A DNA stretch of 47,511 nt, taken from contig ONET01000018.1 in assembly GCA_900316905.1 (NCBI GenBank), forward strand, positions 1 through 47,511, in the 5' to 3' direction. Shown here piece after piece: positions 8,973 through 16,648 of this stretch. The notes under the pieces were generated by a model. It ran no database searches. It saw only the letters and a list, made by a program, of their open reading frames with translations, and had not been told where the DNA came from. This stretch comes from an uncultured Treponema sp. (GTDB lineage: Bacteria; Spirochaetota; Spirochaetia; Treponematales; Treponemataceae). Each line of letters starts with the position of its first letter. Position 1 is the first letter of the stretch. The position numbers were made by a program, and so were the translations under genes.

Positions 8973-9798
8973 TTTTTTCCTCCTTAATCATTTTCAAGGC
9001 CTTTTCCTTCACGCCAAGAGCCTCGGCGAGCAATTCAGAAAAGTAAATCACGTCAAGGCCGGATTCGCCCTTGTTCTTAATCAAATTGTACTTGCAGAGG
9101 GGGCAGCTGGTGACCAAAAGCTCGGCTCCCATGTCCGTGGCGTTGGCCAAGATTTTTTGCGCCCGCTCTTGCGGAATGTTCTTGTCGTCGAACATCGTGT
9201 AGGCGCCGCAACATTCGTTTCGCTGCGCGTAAATGACGGGAGTGGCGCCGATGGCTTTGATGAAGTCTTCCAAGATTTGCGGATTTTCGGGATCGTCAAA
9301 TTTCAGGACGTTGGCCGGGCGCAAAAGCAGGCAGCCGTAGTAGGCGCCGATTTTCTTTCCGGCAAGCGGATTCTTGACGGCGGCCTTGACATTGGCCCAG
9401 CCCACCTTGTCGCGAAGGACTTCCAAAAAGTGGACCACGTTGGCTTCGCCGTGGTATTCGATTCCGTCCTTCTTAAGATAGTTGTTGGCCTTAAAGCTGA
9501 CGAACTCGTTGTTCTGCATGTCGGCGTTCACTTGCTTAAGAACGTTGTAGCAGGCGGAACAAAGAGTCACCAATTCGCGTCCAGCGTCGCGGGCGGCCGC
9601 CAAGGCTCGGACAGAAGAAAGCTTTTGCGCCACTTCGTCCGCGGCCGTCGGGTAAACGCCGCCGCAACACTGCCATTCAGGAATTTCCTCAAGCGAAAAT
9701 CCCAGAGCTTCCGCCGAAGCGCGCGCGTAAGCGTCAAGGTCTTTGGCCTTGTTCTTCAGCGTGCACCCGGGAAAGTATGAATAAGTTGTGTTCTCCAT
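8965..9798 (-). CDS. hdrB: HdrB, CCG-domain subunit
   Basis: A 277-residue protein with two CCG domains. The first has FPGC (about 9-12), CCGG (44-47) and CSAC (80-83); the second has YYGC (about 153-156), CCG (196-198) and CPLC (232-235). Such cysteines bind the noncubane 4Fe-4S clusters of HdrB. In methanogen thiol:fumarate reductase the same domain is fused to the FrdB-like subunit, which supports a physical link with the frdBA products here. It starts behind AAGGAA, 32 nt after fumC. It could reduce an unknown disulfide or serve as an electron exit to FrdB. Confidence 0.92.
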   Translation of the reverse strand: MENTTYSYFPGCTLKNKAKDLDAYARASAEALGFSLEEIPEWQCCGGVYPTAADEVAQKLSSVRALAAARDAGRELVTLCSACYNVLKQVNADMQNNEFVSFKANNYLKKDGIEYHGEANVVHFLEVLRDKVGWANVKAAVKNPLAGKKIGAYYGCLLLRPANVLKFDDPENPQILEDFIKAIGATPVIYAQRNECCGAYTMFDDKNIPQERAQKILANATDMGAELLVTSCPLCKYNLIKNKGESGLDVIYFSELLAEALGVKEKALKMIKEEKIA

Positions 9799-9830
9799 AA
9801 AGTTTCCTTATCTATTGTTTTTTGTCGTTG

Positions 9831-11222
9831 TCATTTAGGAAAGGCCATGGCTTCCGGCTTGAAGACCTTGTCGAACTCGGCGGCCGTCAAGAAGCCCAAG
9901 CCCACGCAAGCCTCTTTGAGCGAAATGTTTTCGTCAAAAGCCTTGTGGGCGGTCTTGGCCGCGTTCTCGTATCCGATGTAGGGATTGAGAGCGGTGACAA
10001 GCATAAGCGAGTTGTAAAGGTTGTGCTTCATCTTTGCCTTGTCGGCCTTGATTCCAACCGCGCAGTTCTTGTTGAAGCTGAGCATCGCTTCAGCCAAGAG
10101 GCGCGCGCTTTGGATAAAGTTGTAGGCGATTACCGGCATGAAGACGTTAAGCTCAAAGTTGCCCTGGCTTGCGGCAAATCCGATCGCCGCGTCGTTTCCC
10201 ATAACCTGCACGGCGACCATCGTGACGGCCTCGCACTGGGTGGGGTTGACTTTTCCGGGCATGATGGAAGAGCCGGGCTCGTTTTCCGGGATGCGGATTT
10301 CTCCAAGGCCGTCGCGCGGGCCTGAAGCAAGCCAGCGCACGTCGTTGGCAATCTTCATCATGTCGGCGGCCAAAGCCTTTATGGCGCCGTGGGCAAAGAC
10401 CAATTCGTCCTTGCTTGTAAGCGCGTGGAACTTGTTGGGAGCCGTGGCGAATTTCTTTCCGGTCAACTTTGAGACGCACTCGGCGACCTTTTTGTCAAAG
10501 CCCTTGGGCGCGTTGAGGCCGGTTCCGACGGCGGTTCCGCCAAGGGCCAGCTGCTTAAGGTACGGCAAAGAGCTTTCGAGCATTTTGCGGTCGCGCTCAA
10601 GGCTTGTCCTCCAGCCTGAGATTTCCTGACCGAATGAAATCGGAACCGCGTCCTGCAAGTGGGTGCGGCCGCTCTTTACGATTTTCATGTTTTCTTTTTC
10701 AAGCTTTTTGAAAGTTGAAACAAGAGTGTCGATCGCCGGGAAGAGCTTGTCTTCGATCGCGTATACGGCGGAAATGTGGAGCGCCGTGGGGAAAGTGTCG
10801 TTTGACGACTGGCTCATGTTGATGTCGTCGTTGGGGTGGCAAAGCTTTTTGCCGGCGATTTGGTTCGCGCGGTTGGCGATGACCTCGTTGGCGTTCATGT
10901 TGCTCTGCGTGCCGCTTCCTGTCTGCCATACGACCAAGGGGAAGTGCTCGTTGAGCTTTCCTTCGATGACTTCGTCGCAAGCCTTGGAGATGGCCTTGAG
11001 CTTTTCGGCGGTCATCTTTTGCGGCTTAAGAGCGTTGTTGGCCATGGCGGCGGCCTTTTTGAGGTAGCCGAAAGCCTTTGTGATTTCGCGCGGCATAGTC
11101 TCGATGCCAACGCCAATCTCAAAGTTTTCGTGGCTGCGCTCTGTCTGGGCGCCCCAGTACTTGTCGGCGGGAACTTTCATCTCGCCCATTGAATCGTGTT
11201 CAATTCTAAATTTTTCTGCCAT
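9831..11222 (-). CDS. fumC: Class II fumarate hydratase (fumarase C)
   Basis: A 463-residue enzyme converting malate and fumarate. Family marks are VWQTGSGTQSNMNANEV, HPNDDINMSQSSNDTFP and the fumarase/aspartase signature GSSIMPGKVNP; SGTQSN and the HPND segment favour FumC over aspartate ammonia-lyase. FumC needs no iron-sulfur cluster. The gene lies 24 nt after mdh and 32 nt before hdrB, with AAGGAA upstream. With mdh it feeds fumarate to the frdBA products, so the run encodes the reductive C4 branch towards succinate. Confidence 0.95.
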   Translation of the reverse strand: MAEKFRIEHDSMGEMKVPADKYWGAQTERSHENFEIGVGIETMPREITKAFGYLKKAAAMANNALKPQKMTAEKLKAISKACDEVIEGKLNEHFPLVVWQTGSGTQSNMNANEVIANRANQIAGKKLCHPNDDINMSQSSNDTFPTALHISAVYAIEDKLFPAIDTLVSTFKKLEKENMKIVKSGRTHLQDAVPISFGQEISGWRTSLERDRKMLESSLPYLKQLALGGTAVGTGLNAPKGFDKKVAECVSKLTGKKFATAPNKFHALTSKDELVFAHGAIKALAADMMKIANDVRWLASGPRDGLGEIRIPENEPGSSIMPGKVNPTQCEAVTMVAVQVMGNDAAIGFAASQGNFELNVFMPVIAYNFIQSARLLAEAMLSFNKNCAVGIKADKAKMKHNLYNSLMLVTALNPYIGYENAAKTAHKAFDENISLKEACVGLGFLTAAEFDKVFKPEAMAFPK

Positions 11223-11246
11223 AGTTTTTCCTTAAGTTCCGCCGGC

Positions 11247-12188
11247 CTAGAAGTTGACCTGCTTGATTACGTCCTTGAGACAGTCGGCCGAGTGGCGCAG
11301 CTTTTCAACTTCGTCGTCAGCAAGCGGAGTGGCGATGTGGCCCTTGATTCCGTTGCAGCCGACCAATGTCGGGATTGAAAGGCAAACGTCGCTGATTCCG
11401 TACTCTCCGTTCATCATTGAAGAAATCGTCAAGACTGAATCCGTGTGGTAGTTGAGGGCCTCGACCAAGTCGGCCGTTGTGGCGGCGATTCCGTAGTTGG
11501 TGAATTTTTTGGCGTTGATGATGATTCCGCCTGACTTTCTGATGTAGTCCTCGACGTCGTTCTTGTCAAAGTCGGGAAGCTTTTCGCCGGTGAAAGACTT
11601 GGCGAAGTTGTCAACCGGAATTGAGCCGATGTTGGCCAAAGACCACGGAACAAAAGAGGAGTCTCCGTGCTCGCCAAAGACGTAGCCGTGAACGTTTGTG
11701 GCGCCTACCTTGTAGGTCTCGGCGATGCGGGCGCGGAAGCGGGCCGTGTCAAGCAAAGTTCCGGTTCCGAAAATGCGGTTGGCCGGAATACCGCTTGTCT
11801 TTACGAACTGGTATGTCAAAATGTCAACAGGGTTGGCGACAATTACGTAAAGGGCGTTGGGGCAAGCCTTTGTTATCAAAGGAATGACGCTCTTTGTGAT
11901 GTCCACGTTGGTCTGGGTAAGGTCAAGGCGCGACTGGCCGGGCTTTCTTCCCACGCCGGAAGTGAAGATTACGATGTCGGAATCTTTCGCGTCCTCGTAG
12001 TCTCCGTCGCGAACCGAAATCGGTCCTACAAAAGGCGTGGCCTGGCGGATGTCCATGGCCTCGCCCATCGCCTTTTCCTTGATGATGTCAATGATGACGA
12101 TTTCTGAAGCCAGCTGTCTCAATGTAAGGGCGTAAGCTACTGTAGAGCCGACCTGCCCCGCTCCGATGATGGTAATTTTGTTTGCCAT
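11247..12188 (-). CDS. mdh: Malate dehydrogenase of the lactate/malate dehydrogenase family
   Basis: A 313-residue NAD-dependent enzyme. The NAD motif is GAGQVGS (9-15). Catalytic residues are Asp147, Arg150 (LLDTAR) and His174 (GEHGDSS), with Arg87 in the mobile loop. Overall it looks like an L-lactate dehydrogenase (GTGTLLDTARFR, CLSIPTLVG), but the specificity position before KPG is Arg81. Lactate dehydrogenases have Gln there and malate dehydrogenases have Arg. I therefore call it Mdh, converting oxaloacetate to malate; being first in the fumC-frd operon agrees. It starts behind GGAG. The 326-base region upstream holds regulatory palindromes. Confidence 0.85.
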   Translation of the reverse strand: MANKITIIGAGQVGSTVAYALTLRQLASEIVIIDIIKEKAMGEAMDIRQATPFVGPISVRDGDYEDAKDSDIVIFTSGVGRKPGQSRLDLTQTNVDITKSVIPLITKACPNALYVIVANPVDILTYQFVKTSGIPANRIFGTGTLLDTARFRARIAETYKVGATNVHGYVFGEHGDSSFVPWSLANIGSIPVDNFAKSFTGEKLPDFDKNDVEDYIRKSGGIIINAKKFTNYGIAATTADLVEALNYHTDSVLTISSMMNGEYGISDVCLSIPTLVGCNGIKGHIATPLADDEVEKLRHSADCLKDVIKQVNF

Positions 12189-12514
12189 AAAAACTCCTGC
12201 AAATTCCGCTATAGAATTTAATTTTTGCCAGTTATAGTTTGAATCTATATGTCCAAAGACAAAAAGCCCAAGGATACAATAAATTCAAATTAAAGTATAA
12301 CCCCATATTCGGCTTTTGTTAATAAGCAAACGTCAATATATATGTAGAATTCGCGCGAATTTTGCAATTTTTCCGTTATACTGTGAAAATATTCACCACA
12401 AAACCGCAATAATTAGCATATGCTAACCAAAAAGCCCGCCATACCGCTCCGCCAATAAAAAAACCGCCCCAAACAGGCGGTTTACTGTGATTATTTTCAC
12501 GGCATACAAGCGGA
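12189..12514. promoter_or_regulatory. Regulatory region upstream of the mdh-frd operon
   Basis: No gene is visible here. A weak minus-strand promoter candidate is TTGGGC (12266-12271) with TATAGA (12244-12249), 16-bp spacer. A perfect 14-base palindrome AATTCGCGCGAATT lies at 12348-12361. Two CRP/FNR-family-like sites fit TGTGA-N6-TCAC: 12382-12397 and 12486-12501. Regulation by a CRP/FNR-type protein sensing redox or carbon state is an inference. Confidence 0.5.
12456..12483 (-). terminator. Rho-independent terminator after the STAS gene
   Basis: An 8-bp stem (12461-12468 with 12476-12483, AAACCGCC/GGCGGTTT) is followed on the minus strand by a T-rich tail. It closes the phosphatase-STAS operon. 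Confidence 0.8.
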
Positions 12515-12841
12515 TCACTCTACCTCTGTGACCGAGCTGATGACGTTAAAGGCGTCCAAAAAGCCGGTGTCGCTGACCGTTTTTTGGGCCTGCGGAGACA
12601 TGTTCATAAGATAAAGGCGTTTGCCCGCCTCGCGGCCGTCGTTGAAGCAAGCGAACAAGACGCCCATTCCCGACGAATCGATTTCAAAGACGTTGGAAAG
12701 ATCCAAAACCAAATTTGTCTCTTTTATGATTGAGTAAACGCGGTTTTGAAATTCCTGCAAAGTGTATGCGTTTATCGCGCCGTTCAATTCAAGAAGAATG
12801 TAGTTGGCGCCTTTTTTTTCAGTTATTGTCAGAGCTTCCAT
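12515..12841 (-). CDS. STAS-domain anti-sigma factor antagonist-like protein
   Basis: A 108-residue single STAS domain of the SpoIIAA/RsbV type. The phosphorylation motif is DSSGMG with Ser56/Ser57. In partner-switching systems a kinase phosphorylates this serine and a PP2C phosphatase removes the phosphate, which frees the antagonist to bind its target. Its start lies inside the 3' end of the preceding SpoIIE-like gene (23-nt overlap), so it is coupled to two phosphatase-type genes. No anti-sigma kinase or sigma factor is in the window; the partner must be elsewhere or non-canonical. Confidence 0.9.
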   Translation of the reverse strand: MEALTITEKKGANYILLELNGAINAYTLQEFQNRVYSIIKETNLVLDLSNVFEIDSSGMGVLFACFNDGREAGKRLYLMNMSPQAQKTVSDTGFLDAFNVISSVTEVE

Positions 12842-15020
12842 TGTCGCTGTCCTCCTCGTCGCTTACAGTCTGGCTGTCCTTGTCCAAGTAGCGAATCATA
12901 GTTACGGTGATGTCGTCGTCCAATTCCTTGGCCATAAAGCGCTTTAGGTCGTCGAACAAGAAGGCGCACATGCGCATTCCGCTGTACATATAGTTGTCGG
13001 TCATGGACTTTTTGATCCTGTCCTTTCCGTACTGCTCGCCGCGAAGCGAATGGCTGTTTATGAGTCCGGCGGTGGATATCGCGATGACGTCGCCTGCGCT
13101 CAACTTGATTTGCTTGACTTTCAGAAGCGGCGTGATGTCCTTTACAAAGCCCAAAACATAGCCGTTTCCTTGGATTTCGATTACGTTGTTGTAGGCCCTT
13201 GTGTACAAGAGCATGGCGGGAATTCCGCAGTTGACGTAATAAAGGGTGTCGGTCTCAAAGTCCATCAAGCAAAAGACTCCGGCAAAGAAAGTTCCCTTTG
13301 GAAGGCTAAAGCGGATGAACTGGTTGACTTTTGCCACGAGCTTTTTAAAGTCGTGGGTGGAATTGAGGTATGTGCGGATGATCGACTTCAAGATGACCAT
13401 GCTCATTGAGGCCGAAATTCCTTTTCCGCTAAGGGCGCCGGTGACAAAAATGTGGCGGGTGTCGGTCAAGCGGATAAGGTCCACGAATTCGCCGCCGATG
13501 TTGTGGGCGGGAACCATAAGGTAGCCCACGTCCATTTTGGGGTTGTCAACCGGATCCATGTTTTCCTGGATTGAAGTGATGATTTGCGCCGACATGCGGA
13601 TTTCGCGGTTTACGGTTCCGACTACGGAAGCGTTGGCGATGTTGGACATGTAGTAGCCGAAAACGAAGAAATACGAATAAAGCTTGTCGAATATCTGCAT
13701 GTCGTATTCGTCGTAGCTGGCGCCGCCGCGCTTTTCGCCAAGCGCTATCACGCCGACCAAGTGGCGGCCTTCGTTTAGTATTATCAATACTTCGGCGCCG
13801 GTCGCCTTGAAGAATGAATTGATTTCCGCCGTTTTTTGCTGGAGCGCGAAAATGCCGTCGGCCTCATTTTTCATGAAGACATTTATGCCTTGCTCGCGAA
13901 TCGCCTCCAGGCCGGGATCCACGGCGCTCAAAGTGGGCTTGGCTCCCCTGCTGGCAAAGACCGTGTTAAGCTCGTTGTTGCCGCCGGCGATCAAAACTTT
14001 CATCTCGCCTACATTGGCGCGGTTTTGGAAAATCTCAAAGAGCTTGTTGCAAATGTCGCTGGTCTCGTCGTTGTAGTCAATCGAGGCCAAGTCGCCTTCA
14101 AAAGCCGCGCCGTAGCTTGACGAGCGGAAGGTTGAAATTTTCGTTATGGCGGCGGCCAAGAGGCGGGCGCCAAAAACCGCGGCGCAAGCGATCGCGAAAA
14201 CGACGACCGTGTACAAGACCGGCGCCCTGGAGTGAATCGGCCGCAAGCCCACAAAAAACAGCGCGGCGACAAAAGACGGAACGGCGTATTTTATCACGTT
14301 CACAATGAAGTTTGAAAAAAGCGTGAGCGTGTCGTAAATTTTGTCCTGCACCGAAATGCGCGTCAAAAAAGTCACCGTAATCGCAAGGACGCCTGTGTAA
14401 AGCGAAATCATCATCGGGAGCATTTCTGAGATGTATGAAAGCGCCGCGCTGGAAATCCATGCAAAAACCAACGACGCGGCGAACAGGAGCGCCCTTTGGA
14501 AGGCTTGCCTTGAATTCACGTTCTCGGCGGAAAGCATCAAAATAAGGGCGCCCAACCCTGGCAAGACAAAAATGAAAAGTCCAAAGTACAACTGCAGCCA
14601 TGTCATCGGGAAGAATTGGGCCAAATCTCCTTGGACCAAAACCTTTGACTCAAAAACAAAGCGAGTGTAGTCGGCGACTTGTATTTTTGAAGCGGAAATC
14701 CAAAGAGCCGCCAAAATGCTGGCGATTTTCAAAAACGAAACGATCTTTCCGACTTTGACAGCGTTCCCCAAAAAGTAAAAGCCGATGACAATGTAAATCA
14801 AAGCTATCAAGAACAGCAAGACGTGTTCCAAGAAAACAGTGAAGCGCTCCGGCCCCCACATCACCATAAGCATCGTGACAACCGTCAAGATGGCGGTGGC
14901 GGCGGAAAGCAGCACTATGTTTATGAGGGAATTTTCGTTCCTCATGTTTTTTGTGTTTACGTTGAACGAAGACCACGCCAAATACGCGGCGATTCCTATG
15001 TTTATAATTACGTAAATCAT
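12819..15020 (-). CDS. Multi-pass membrane protein with degenerate SpoIIE/PP2C phosphatase domain
   Basis: A 733-residue protein. Residues 1-300 contain about eight hydrophobic segments; 320-480 look like a GAF-type sensor region; 490-715 form a SpoIIE-type PP2C domain. Metal-binding positions seen in the upstream neighbour are changed: SGDY becomes GGEF (509-512), GDVSGKG becomes GALSGKG (528-534) and SDG becomes TAG (650-652). The terminal DDITV is kept. Loss of three acidic metal ligands suggests a pseudophosphatase that may sense membrane signals and tune the intact enzyme. The C-terminus is acidic and Ser-rich. It starts by TGATG overlap with the upstream gene. Confidence 0.85.
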   Translation of the reverse strand: MIYVIINIGIAAYLAWSSFNVNTKNMRNENSLINIVLLSAATAILTVVTMLMVMWGPERFTVFLEHVLLFLIALIYIVIGFYFLGNAVKVGKIVSFLKIASILAALWISASKIQVADYTRFVFESKVLVQGDLAQFFPMTWLQLYFGLFIFVLPGLGALILMLSAENVNSRQAFQRALLFAASLVFAWISSAALSYISEMLPMMISLYTGVLAITVTFLTRISVQDKIYDTLTLFSNFIVNVIKYAVPSFVAALFFVGLRPIHSRAPVLYTVVVFAIACAAVFGARLLAAAITKISTFRSSSYGAAFEGDLASIDYNDETSDICNKLFEIFQNRANVGEMKVLIAGGNNELNTVFASRGAKPTLSAVDPGLEAIREQGINVFMKNEADGIFALQQKTAEINSFFKATGAEVLIILNEGRHLVGVIALGEKRGGASYDEYDMQIFDKLYSYFFVFGYYMSNIANASVVGTVNREIRMSAQIITSIQENMDPVDNPKMDVGYLMVPAHNIGGEFVDLIRLTDTRHIFVTGALSGKGISASMSMVILKSIIRTYLNSTHDFKKLVAKVNQFIRFSLPKGTFFAGVFCLMDFETDTLYYVNCGIPAMLLYTRAYNNVIEIQGNGYVLGFVKDITPLLKVKQIKLSAGDVIAISTAGLINSHSLRGEQYGKDRIKKSMTDNYMYSGMRMCAFLFDDLKRFMAKELDDDITVTMIRYLDKDSQTVSDEEDSDNGSSDNN

Positions 15021-16414
15021 CAGCCTACCACCTTAGCAACCATCATTGTAATGTCGTCATGCAATTTGTTTTCGCCCTTGTAGTCAAAGATCAGCTTCAC
15101 CACGTCGTCAACAAATTCTTGCGGCATCTTGGCCGCGCTCTTTGTTATAGTCTGCGTGTAAAGTTCGGTGTCGCCCAACTCCACGCCGTCTTCGTTCATG
15201 ACTTCGGAAACGCCGTCCGACGCGAACAAAATCAAGTCGTCGCGGAAAAGGCGCTTTTCGTCCATATGCACGTTCTCCAAGTCCAAGATTCCGACAACGC
15301 CGCAGTTGGAGGCCAAGGGCTTGATTGTGTAGCCGTCCGGCGAGCGGGTTATGATTCGCGGGTCGGACATGGACGCGTTGACGTAACGGATCGTCATTTT
15401 TTGCGTGTCCACGACGCTTATGAAAAGAACCGTGTACTTGTCCTGAAGCTTCATTCCCTTGATGGCCTTGTCAACCGCGTAAACAATGGAAACCAAATCT
15501 TCCTTGTTTTCCATAATCTTGACGGTGTTCATCACCAAGCCCATGATGAGGGCGGCCGGCAAGCCTTTTCCGGAAACGTCGCCGAGCATCAAAAGCGTCT
15601 TGTGGTCGTCTATGGGAAGCGCCGTGTAGTAGTCGCCCGAAACGTTTACAAGCGGGCGGAAGTAGGCGGCCAAGCGAAGGCGGCGCGGCTCGGGAAGGAC
15701 TTGCGGCAAGAAAAGCTTTTGCGTTTCGGCCAGCTGCTCCCAGTCTTTTGAAAGCGAGGCGATTTCAGAAAGGTTGGCGATAGTCTCGGCTCTTTTTCTA
15801 AAGCGGACAAATTCCTCAAAGAAATCCTTGTATATGCCGGTGTCAAAAAGACGGGTGTAGCGGCAAAAAATGAAGAAATGGTGCTTGTTGGCGCAAAGGA
15901 AAAAGCCTCGCGCCTTTTTGTATGAGGAAACGACTCCAAGCTTGTCTCCGATAAAGTGGTATCCGTCCTGCCATGAGGCCGGAAAGTTTTGGTTTAGCGT
16001 CGTCACCGTCTTTTTGTCGCTTGTGAGCAAATCGGTGGAAGAATACAAGATGTAGTCCTTGTCCGAATCGATGTACAAGACCGAGCAGTCGGCCTTTCGC
16101 TCCAATATGTTCTTGACTATCTCGTAAAAATCGTCAAGGGAGTAGCAAAAGCGAAGGCTGTCGATGAACCTTTGCAAGTACTTTGTTTCGCTTACCTTTA
16201 AGACATGGTCCTCCAACTTTTTGTTCAGGCTTATCGCGGCCACGGACATAATCGTAAGGCAAAACAAAAGCAAGACAAATTCAAGGATTATAAAATAAGC
16301 GCTTTCAATTCCGACTGTAACCGGAGGAAGTATGAAGCGCGAGACGACAAGAAAAAGCGCCACGGCCAATAAATTTGAAAGTATGAAAACATGCAATTTT
16401 TTTGTTTTGAGCAT
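15020..16414 (-). CDS. Membrane-anchored SpoIIE/RsbU-type serine phosphatase
   Basis: A 464-residue protein. Two hydrophobic segments (about 8-28 and 38-62) anchor it; residues 65-200 may be a sensor region; about 210-464 is a PP2C SpoIIE domain. Its metal ligands are intact: SGDYY (259-263), GDVSGKG (278-284), ASDGVSEV (398-405) and HDDITM near the end. It likely dephosphorylates the STAS protein encoded two genes downstream. It heads a three-gene operon; CAGGGG lies before the ATG. Confidence 0.9.
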   Translation of the reverse strand: MLKTKKLHVFILSNLLAVALFLVVSRFILPPVTVGIESAYFIILEFVLLLFCLTIMSVAAISLNKKLEDHVLKVSETKYLQRFIDSLRFCYSLDDFYEIVKNILERKADCSVLYIDSDKDYILYSSTDLLTSDKKTVTTLNQNFPASWQDGYHFIGDKLGVVSSYKKARGFFLCANKHHFFIFCRYTRLFDTGIYKDFFEEFVRFRKRAETIANLSEIASLSKDWEQLAETQKLFLPQVLPEPRRLRLAAYFRPLVNVSGDYYTALPIDDHKTLLMLGDVSGKGLPAALIMGLVMNTVKIMENKEDLVSIVYAVDKAIKGMKLQDKYTVLFISVVDTQKMTIRYVNASMSDPRIITRSPDGYTIKPLASNCGVVGILDLENVHMDEKRLFRDDLILFASDGVSEVMNEDGVELGDTELYTQTITKSAAKMPQEFVDDVVKLIFDYKGENKLHDDITMMVAKVVG

Positions 16415-16428
16415 AAAAACCCCTGAAA

Positions 16429-16446
16429 AATAGTCAGACTATTATA
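16429..16446 (-). promoter_or_regulatory. -10 box and palindromic operator candidate for the phosphatase operon
   Basis: Minus-strand TATAAT is at 16441-16446. Just downstream and overlapping it is a perfect 15-base palindrome, AATAGTC-A-GACTATT (16429-16443). A repressor bound there would block initiation. The -35 region is weak. Confidence 0.5.
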
Positions 16447-16492
16447 ACACATTATCGGCAAAAAAGGGGAAAAAAAGCGCAAAAATTACGCC

Positions 16493-16596
16493 GCTCGTGT
16501 TTATGTTAGCAAAACCATAAACGATAGTTCGAGCGGGTTTCGCGCAAGCGCGGCCCGGCGGGTTTCATCCCGCCTCGCTCCCTCGCGCTTTTTTTT
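16493..16596 (+). ncRNA. Possible small RNA or orphan terminator structure
   Basis: Two plus-strand structures are stacked. The first has GCTCG/CGAGC (16493-16497, 16530-16534) around a 7-bp stem (16499-16505, 16516-16522). The second has AGCGCG/CGCGCT (16547-16552, 16584-16589) around GGCGGG/CCCGCC (16557-16562, 16569-16574) and ends in eight T. No plus-strand gene precedes it. The architecture is sRNA-like, but no good promoter was found. Confidence 0.3.
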
Positions 16597-16648
16597 ATTG
16601 CTCGCCAACCTTTGGCCCCAATAACCGAAGCAGGGGGCTTTGCCTTAC

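Noticed and set aside
6555..9798. True methanogen-type CoM-S-S-CoB heterodisulfide reductase
   Set aside because: The context is bacterial, with flagella and an outer membrane; no coenzyme M/B genes are seen, and Hdr-like complexes are common in bacteria.
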